Source: Xenorhabdus sp. IM139775 (GTDB taxonomy: Bacteria > Pseudomonadota > Gammaproteobacteria > Enterobacterales > Enterobacteriaceae). From it: 64,000 bases of DNA. The stretch is from positions 1 to 64,000 of the forward strand of contig NZ_JAQRFK010000006.1 in the NCBI RefSeq assembly GCF_028598745.1. Reading direction: 5' to 3'. Position 1 is the first letter of the stretch. Each line of letters opens with the position of its first letter. This document shows, piece after piece, positions 1 through 9,100 of this stretch. The position numbers and the translations under genes are program-made. The notes beneath the pieces are model-generated. The model had not been told where the DNA came from. It saw only the letters and a list, made by a program, of their open reading frames with translations, and ran no database searches.

Positions 1-2
1 GG

Positions 3-83
3 CGATTTATGGCATTACGACCGGCAGGCAATGGTCAGTGGGAATATCAAAATGGATGCTATCGTTTTAAGTGTGGTGGATAG
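3..83 (+). CDS. 3' fragment of an unidentified gene cut by the window edge
   Basis: Frame 3 is open from the first base to a TAG stop at 81-83 and encodes 26 residues ending in YRFKCGG. The peptide (RPAGNGQWEYQNG in its middle) has ordinary protein composition, and the gene would converge on the NRPS gene with a hairpin between them. I do not recognise the protein. It could also be chance open frame, since only 26 codons are visible. Confidence 0.35.
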   Translation, partial: RFMALRPAGNGQWEYQNGCYRFKCGG

Positions 84-107
84 AGTGAAACATTTAAATT
101 TGAAAAC

Positions 108-138
108 GCCTTATTCTCCGCGTTGCGAGGAATAAGGC
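108..138 (-). terminator. Probable Rho-independent terminator of the NRPS gene
   Basis: The arms GCCTTATTC (108-116) and GAATAAGGC (130-138) form a 9-bp perfect stem. On the minus strand the stem is followed by CGTTTTCAAATTT, a modest U-rich tail. It sits just beyond the NRPS stop codon, so it most likely ends that transcript. Confidence 0.5.
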
Positions 139-152
139 AGTGCCTGACCATT

Positions 153-3100
153 TCAATCCTGTGACTTATATCCCGCACAAGTCTCCCGCACAACCAACGC
201 CAATTCACACAGGGTTGGGTGAGTGAATAACGCCGCCAGCGGAACTGGCATACCTTGCGCATACATCCGGGACAGCAGTTGTATCGCGACCAGTGAATGA
301 CCCCCCAGCTTGAAGAAATTATCATGGCGACTGACCTGTTCAGTTTTCAGCAACGCCTGCCAGATCTCAGCCAGTGCGATTTCCACGTCGCCGATAGGGG
401 CTTCATCGCCGAGTGTCGCCACAGCAGACGGGGCAGAGACAGGTAGTGCCGGGTGTTCGGGGGTGCCCGTGACGTTACCCGACAACTGCCGAAACTCGGC
501 GGCGGGCAGAATGGGGAGGTTCTCGATTGGCTGGTGGGGCGCGGTGTTCAATGCGTCAACCAGTTCCGTCAGGGCGTTGATCATACCCGTGTTCAGGCGG
601 GCGGGATCAATGCCGGCCACGGTTTGGGCTGCTAATCGGAAGCCTTTACCCCGGTCATCCACCGCCAAGTAAAGGGGATAGTGAGTCCTCTCTTGTGCCG
701 TTAGCAGGCGTATGCCTTCCCATGTGTTGCGGGTTGAACCCGGTCGGCTGTGGCGATAGTTGAGCAGGGCGTTGAAGAGTGGCAGGGGCGGAGTGACACC
801 GCTACAGCGTTGAGCCAATGCCAGTGGGGCTTGCTCATGTTCCAGAAGCCGGGTCAGACTGCGGTAGGTAGTTTGCACGGTTTCTTGTACGCTGTTTCCC
901 GCCAGCCGTATCCTGACCGGAAGGGTATTGATAAACAGCCCCAAGATCTGATCAAGGCCTATCCCGCCCTGCATACGTCCCAGTAAGACGGTGCCGAAAA
1001 CCACATCATTCCTTGCACTTGCTTTTGCCAACTCGACGTTTGCCAATACTAATGCCCACGCAACATGGAACAGCACGCCGGGGCTGACTCCCTGACGGCG
1101 TGCCTGCGTGCGGATCGCCTTGGACAAGGCAGCACTCAGGGGCTGTACGGCTTCTGTCACGGTTTTCTCTCCACGGTTGATCGCCAGTATCCCGAAAGGC
1201 GCAGTCGGTGTGTCCACATCGGCGAGGATCTCACGGAAATAGGCTTCATGGGTTGACATGGGCACCCGCAAGGATTGGGTAATAAACTGACGGTAAGGCA
1301 GTACCGGAAGAGGCGGCGGGGATCGGTGTTTGGGACGCGGGTGCAGTCGCTGGTTGATTTCCGCCATGATAACGTCCAGCGACATGTGGTCATTGAGCAT
1401 ATGGTGGCAGCACAAGGCCAACAACCATTCTCCCCGCTGTGGATCATGGGCGATATCGGCGGATAACAGTGGTGCCTGACTCACATCAAGGCGGCGCTGG
1501 CCGGGATCAGTATGCGCCTGTAATTGAGACGGAATGTCCTTGTCGCTGTCCGGCATATTGTCCGGTATAAACGTGTCGATGCGCAGGGGTGCCTGACGGC
1601 AGACAACTTGTACCGGTTGTTTCAATCCCTGCCAGCAGACGGCGGTACGCCAAATATCATGGCGGTCAATCAGTTGCTGCAAAGCCGCCAGAAAGATATC
1701 GAGACGTTCACGGGTATCGAAAGCCAGTAAAATGTGTAACAGATAAATATCCCCTTCGGTCTGCAACAGGTGGTGAAACAGCATGCCTTCCTGTAATGGC
1801 GCGAGGGGATAAATATCTTGGATATTGGCAGCCCCGCCGGGGATCGTTGCCGCGACGGTATCAATCTCATGTTGGGTTAAGGAAACTAACGGCAACATGT
1901 CCGGCGTGATGGTGGTACAACCCTCCGGGATAAGATTAGGCGGCACCGTGAATGGGGTCGCGTTGTCCTGAACTGACCACACGGCTTTCGCCATTTCAGC
2001 CAGCACGGGAGCGGAAAATACCGTGCGGATATCAAGGCCATGACCCTGATTACGCAGCCGTTCAATCAGATTGACCACCATCAGGGAATGACCGCCCAGC
2101 TCAAAGAAATGGTCATAACGGCTGACCTTTTCTAATCCTAATAATGCCTGCCAAATCTCGGCCAGTGCGATTTCCACCGCGCCGGTGGGGGCGGCATAAG
2201 CGCGGGTCACGATCGCCGACTGATCCGGCATCGGCAGGGCTTTACGGTCGAGTTTGCCATTGGGTGCCAGCGGGAAAGCGTCGAGGATCACAAAGGCGCT
2301 GGGCAGCATAAAATCAGCAAGGTGTTGCGCAAGTTGTTTGCGCAGTTCCATCGGCACCAGTTTCACATTGGGTTCAGCGAGCAGATAGGCCACCAGCCGT
2401 TTTTCAGCCGGCATGTTTTCTTGGCTAGACCGTTTTTGGCTAGACCGTTTTTGGGAAGACAGTTTTTGGGGAGCCAGTTCACGGGCAAGCACGATGGCTT
2501 CACGCACGCCGTGGCATTGTCCCAGCTTGGCTTCAATTTCCCCCGGTTCAATGCGGTAACCGCGGATTTTGACCTGAAAATCATTGCGGCCGAGGTACTC
2601 GATATTGCCGTCAGGCCGCCAGCGCCCCAAATCACCGGTTTTATACATACGGGCATTGGGCTGATCGCTGAAGGGATCGGTGACAAATTTCTCTGCCGTC
2701 AGTGCCGGTTGGTTCGAATAACCACGGGCGACCCCCATGCCACCGATATAAATTTCCCCACTCACGCCGATGGGCACGGGCTGACCGAAGGTATCCAAAA
2801 TATAGATGCGGGTATTGGATAACGGGCGGCCAATAGGAATGTTGTCGGTAATGTTGTCGATAATCGTTGACGCTGTTTTGTTATCTATCCGCATGGTCGT
2901 GGCGGTGACGGTCACTTCGGTGGGGCCATAGGCGTTGAACCAACGGCAGGATTGTGTCTCCGGGCGCGATAGCCAGTCCATTAAGTAGCGGTATTCCACT
3001 TTATCACCACCCACAATCACCGTGTGCAGATAAGGACTGAAACCCCCGCGTCCGGCGACGATCTCCTGCACCCAGTGGTGCCAGAAGGCGGTTGGTATAT

Positions 3101-6100
3101 TGAGGATAGTGACTTTTTGTTCACGCAAGAAATCGACAAACGTGCGATCCGGTATTTTGATGTGGGACGGGCGCAGCACCAGCGTCGCACCTGATGCCAG
3201 CGTGGGGAAAATATCCGATACCGAAATATCAAACGCCACGGTGACAAATTGCAGAATACGGTCGCCCAATCGGGGCTGACTGATCTGACAGTGGGCATGG
3301 ATCAGGCTCGCGACATTGTGATGTTCCAGCATGACGCCTTTTGGGTGTCCGGTGGAGCCGGAAGTGTAGATGATATAGGCCAAATGATGGGGCTGTAGCC
3401 CTATTTGCTTGCTGTCCGGGTTATGTTCCGGCTGTTTTGCCATCCTGCCTTGCTGCGTTTCATCGTCCAGCAGCCAGACAGGGATGCCTTGCTGCGGCAA
3501 ATCGATGGGTAAACGTCGCTGTAATCGCTTTTGGGTCAGCAAGGTGACCGGTTGGCTGTCCGATAATTGATAGGCCAACCGTTCGGTGGGGTATTCGGGA
3601 TCAAGCGGGACATAACCAGCACCGGCTTTTAAGATCCCGAACAGGCCGGTGATCATGTCCAACCCCCGTTCAACATAAATCGCCACCCGATCATCAGGGT
3701 GCACGCCAGAAGCAATCAGGCTGTGTGCCAGTTGATTGGCACGGCAGTTCAGCTCGTGATAACTCAGTGATTGCCCCTCAAAGACCACGGCGGTTGCGTC
3801 CGGCGTGCGCTGGACTTGTGCTTCAAGCTGTTGATGAATGTACTGTTGATGAATAAACCGGTGATGAGTCAGCGCATTTGGCGGGAAATCAACCTGAGCG
3901 GTGTTGAAATCGACCAGTAACTGCCGGCGCTCCGAAACGGATAACATCGGCAGGTGGGCAATGGCCTGTGTTTCGTCGGCCGCCATCGCGGTCAGCACGT
4001 TGGTGAGATAACCGACCATGCGCTCAACGGTCGCACGGTCGAACAGATCCGAGGCATATTCCAGATAACCCCCGAGTCCATCCCGGCTTTCATTCAATGA
4101 CGTTTCATTCAGTGACGTTTCATTCAGTGATAGCGTCAGGTCAAAGTGTGCGCTGCGGTGTGGCTGTTCCAGCAACGAAACGGACAAACCGGGTAATTCG
4201 AAGGTTTGGGCGGGCGTATTGTTCAGCGCCAGCATGACCTGAAAGATCGGGCTGTAACTCAGGCTGCGTTCAGGTTGCAGCGTTTCCACCAACTGTTCAA
4301 AAGGCAGGTCTTGATGTGCATAGGCTGCCAGCGCCCGTTCACGGACGTGAGCGAGCAGTTCCGCCACGGTGGGGCAATGCGCCAGTTCGACACGCAATGG
4401 CAGGGTATTGACGAAAAGTCCGATTAACCCTTCCAGTTCACTGCGCTGGCGGTTAGCGACGGGGGTGCCGATGACGATATCATCCTGACCGCTCAGGCGG
4501 GCAAGCACGATCCCCCAGCCGGCCAGCAGGGTCATAAATAACGTGGTGCCCTGACGCAAGCCGAGCGCCCTGAGTGCGGACAATAAGTCAGCATTCAGAT
4601 GAACGGGTACGTGGTTGCCGGTATAACGTTGTTCGGGTGGACGTGGCCGATCGGTGGGGAGATCCAGCCGTGCCGGTGCGCCTTGCAGTTGCTGTTGCCA
4701 GAAATTCTGTTGCGCGGTGAGCATGTCACCCCGCAGCCACTCGCGTTGCCAGACGGCATAGTCGGCATATTGAATCGGCAAGGGTGGCAGCGGATCAGCC
4801 TGTCCTTCGAGCGCAGCACGGTAAAGTACCCCCAGTTCGCGGATTAAGACCCCCGCCGACCAGCCGTCGCTGATCATATGGTGCTGGGTGAGGATCAACA
4901 CATGTTCTCCGGCCGCCAGTTGCAGCAATTGACCCCGGATCAGTAATTCGTGGGCGAAATCGAACGGGGTTCGGGCTTCGCGTTCCGTGAGTTCGTCAAT
5001 ACGGTTCAGGCGGGCGGTGTTGTCTAATCCGCGCAGATCCTGATAAGTCAGCTTAAATCCGCTCTCTGCGGCAGCGATGTGCTGGTAAGGCTGTTCATCC
5101 GCCAGCACAAAACGGGTTCGCAGGCTTTCATGCCGCGCGACAAGGCGATCAAGGGCCGCCGCAAATGCGCAATGGTCAAGTTGTCCGCACAGGTGCAGGC
5201 GTGCCGGAATATGATAGGCCAGACTGGCGGCGGGATTGAGCCGGGCGAGGAACCACAGGCGTTGCTGGGCGAAAGCGAGCGGCAACGGTTGGCGGCGATC
5301 GGCGGCAGGGATCAGCGTTTGCGTTGCTATTGTTGGCGTTACCGCTGTTTGTGTAACCATGAAAGTGTCGGTGAGCACGGCAGCCAGATCCGTGAGGACG
5401 GGATGGGCAAAAAGTTGCGGCAAGGTGAGTTCCAGTGCCAGCTTCTGGCGTACCCGTGCGGTGAGCTGAACCGCGAGCAGGGAATGGCCGCCGAGTTCAA
5501 AGAAATGATCATGGCGACCGACCTTTTCTATTTTCAGCAGGGTTTGCCAGATCTTGGCCAGTGCCTCTTCAGTGTGACCGACGGGGGCTTCATAGCCGCG
5601 TGTCGCAATGGCAGACTGATCCGGTGCGGGCAATGCCTGACGGTCGAGTTTACCGTTAGGCGTCAGCGGGAAGGCATCGAGCGTGACAAAGGCACTGGGC
5701 AGCATATAGTCGGCAAGGTGTTGCGCGAGCTGCCGGCGCAGTTCGGCTGGCTCCAGTTCAATCCCCGCCCGGGGCAGCAGGTAGGCAACCAATTGTTTCT
5801 GCCCTGAACCGTTTTCACACGCCAGCACCACGGCTTCGCGTACCCCGTGGCATTGGACTAATTGAGCCTCGATTTCCCCCGGTTCGATACGAAACCCGCG
5901 GATTTTGACCTGAAAATCGTTGCGACCGAGATATTCGATATTGCCGTCAGGCCGCCAACGCCCCAGATCGCCGGTTTTGTACATGCGGGCGTGCTGTATG
6001 TCGGAGAACGGATCGGGCAGGAAGCGTTCTGCCGTCAGTTCCGGGCGGTTCAGGTAACCGCGGGCGACACCCGCTCCGGCGATATGAATTTCTCCCGCAA

Positions 6101-9100
6101 CGCCGAACGGGACTGGCTGACCATTGGTGTTGAGGAGATAGATTTGGGTATTGGCAATCGGGCGGCCAATATGGGCGGCAAAACCCGTTGGCCGGTTCAT
6201 GCGTACCCAAGTTGAATATGTTGTCGTCTCCGAGGGGCCGTACAAGTTGCATACGTCCTGTACCGCCGTTCGCGTGAATAACTGTGCAACGAGATGGGGT
6301 TTCAGTGCCTCACCGGCCAGATTGATTGTTCTGGTTGTTGCAGGGATCGCAGTCGCAGGGATCACATCAGTGTCGAGCAAATGAGCGATAGCCGATGGCA
6401 CGGTATTGATCAGACTGATGGCTGTCTTTTGGGTGTCCGGCTGTTGGGTCACTAATGAAAGCGCATCAGGAACAAGATGTACGGTGCCACCTGAAATGAG
6501 CGGGGCAAAACATTCGTACACGGCCAGATCAAAATTCAGCGAGGTTGTGAACAGGGTGTGGGCGAATTCCTCAGGATGGAACGTTTGCCGCGCCCAAGTG
6601 AGGAAATTCACGGTATTGCGGTGTTCGATCGCAACCCCTTTGGGCAGGCCGGTAGAACCAGAGGTGTAGATCACATAGGCCAGATGGCGTGATGTCAGCC
6701 CCTGTGCCTGCGGATCAGGATTATCGGGCGGCATGTCATCAAGCAACGGCACGGGGTTATCGAGTAACACGGTGTCGAGTAATACTGTTTCGAATGGTAC
6801 TGTTTCGGATGGTATCGTGGGCACCGGACAGGCTAGCTGGCCGGCCAACGTTGTCTGGGTAAGCAGTATCCTTGGTGTCGCATCTTCCAGCATATACGCC
6901 AGCCGTTCGGCGGGATAAGCCGGATCGAGCGGCACATAGGCTCCCCCCGCTTTCAAGATGGCCAATAAACCGACCACCATCGCCAGAGTGCGTTCGACAC
7001 AAATGGCCACCCGATCGTCCGGGCGCACACCAAGCCCAATCAGGTGATGCGCCAGACGATTGGCGCGGCGGTTCAGTGCATCGTAGCTGAGGGATTGATC
7101 CGCAAAGGTGACGGCAATGGCGTCGGGACTGCGTTGCACCTGTGCTTCGAACAGTTGATGGATTAACGCATCTTGCGGGAAGTCAGTCTGGGTGGCGTTG
7201 AAATCAACCAGCAATTGCCGGCGCTCTGTCGGGGGCAGAATGGGGATGTGCATGATCGGCTTTTGAGACTCAGTGTCCAATGCTTCCACCAGACCGGTCA
7301 GGGCGGTGGTCACATAGGCGAGCAGGCGGGTCGGATCGATACCTGAAACCGCTTGGGCAACCAAATTGAATCCTTCACCCAAATCATCCACGGATAAGGT
7401 GAGCGGATAATGGGTTCGCTCCTGTACCGCCAGCAGGCGGATACCTTCCCACGCGATATGGATTGCCCCCGGTTGACTATGACGATAATTGAGTAGCGCG
7501 CTGAATAGCGGCAAGGACGGTGCCACACCGCTACAGCGCTGTGCCAGTGCCAGGGGAGCCTGCTCATGCTCCAGCAACGCCATCAGGCTGCGGTAAGCGG
7601 CTTGCACGGTCGCTTGTGCGCTGTTTCCTGCCAGCCGGATCCGCACGGGCAGGGTATTAATAAACAGCCCCAGCATCCGGTTGATGTCGGCGTTCCCCTG
7701 CATTCGTCCCAGCAAGACTGTGCCGAAAACCACATCATCCCGTCCACTGGTCTGTGCCAGTACCTGTGCCCATGCGACATGAAACAGCACACTGGGGCTG
7801 ACTCCCTGACGGCGGGCTTGTATGCGGATCGCCTTGGCCAGCACCGGGTCAATGGCTTGAGTGTCCTCCCTGACCAGTCTGTCCCCGCTGAGAATATCCA
7901 GTATGCCGAAGGGGGCAGTCGGTTCATTAATCCCGGCGAGCACTTCACGGAAGTAAGTCTCGTGCCCTGAATCTTTCACATGAAGGAATTGGGCGACAAA
8001 GTTGCGGTAAGGTAAGGCCGCAGGCCATTTCCCGCAGCCTGAGTTTTCAGCATGATCGTGCAGGCGTTGGTTGATTTCAGCCATGATAAATTCCAGCGTC
8101 ATGTGGTCACTGACCAGATGGTGGAAGCTCAGCGCCAGCAACCACTCATCCTGTTGCGGATCATGGGCAATATCGGCTGAGAAAAGCGGAGCCTGACTCA
8201 CATCAAGGCGGCGATGGTGCGGATCGGTATGCGCCAGCAATTGAGAAGGGACGTCTTGCTCACTGTCCGGTAAAAACGTGTTAATGCACAGGACGGCCCG
8301 GCGCCAGACAACCTGTACCGGCTTTGCCAAGCCCTGCCAGCAGGCGGCGGTGCGCAAAATATCATGGCGGTCAATGACCTGTTGCAGGGCAACCAGAAAG
8401 GTATCAAGGCGTTCACGGGTGTCGAAGGCAAACACGTTGCGTAACAGATAAGTGTCACCTTGTGCCTGTAGCAGGTAATGGAACAGAATGCCTTCCTGAA
8501 GGGGGGCGAGCGGATAGATATCCTGAATATTGGCGGTGCCACCGGGGGTCGCGGCAGCGATGGCAGCAATTTCGGGTTGGGACAGGGAGAGCAACGTCAA
8601 CATATCAGGTGTGATGGCGGTACAGCCATCAGGGATAAGATTGGGTGGGACGGCAAACGTCGCCATCATATTGTCCTGAACTGCCCGCATCGCTTTCGCC
8701 ATCTCGTTCAGCACGGGGGTGGTGAACACCGTATGAATATCCAGCAACCAACCCAGACTGTACAGCCGCTCGCTCAGGCTGACCGCCATCAGTGAATGTC
8801 CGCCAAGCTCGAAAAAGTGGTCATGGCGGCCGATATTGTCCAATCTCAGCAAGGTTTGCCAAATCCCGGCCAATACCGTTTCTGCTTCATTCACCGGCGC
8901 TTGATAGCCGCGTGTTGCGATTGCCGCCTGATCCGGCTCCGGCAGCGCCTGCCGGTCGAGTTTGCCATTGGGGGTTCGCGGGAAAGTATCGAGCGTCACA
9001 AAGGCGCTGGGGATCATATACTCGGCAAGTTGCTGCATCAGTTGCTGGCGCAGTTCCGCCGGTGCCAATTCTGCATCGGGTTCGGCGAGCAGGTAAGCGA

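Noticed and set aside
2421-2480. CRISPR array
   Set aside because: Units are directly adjacent 15-mers without unique spacers and code in frame within the NRPS.
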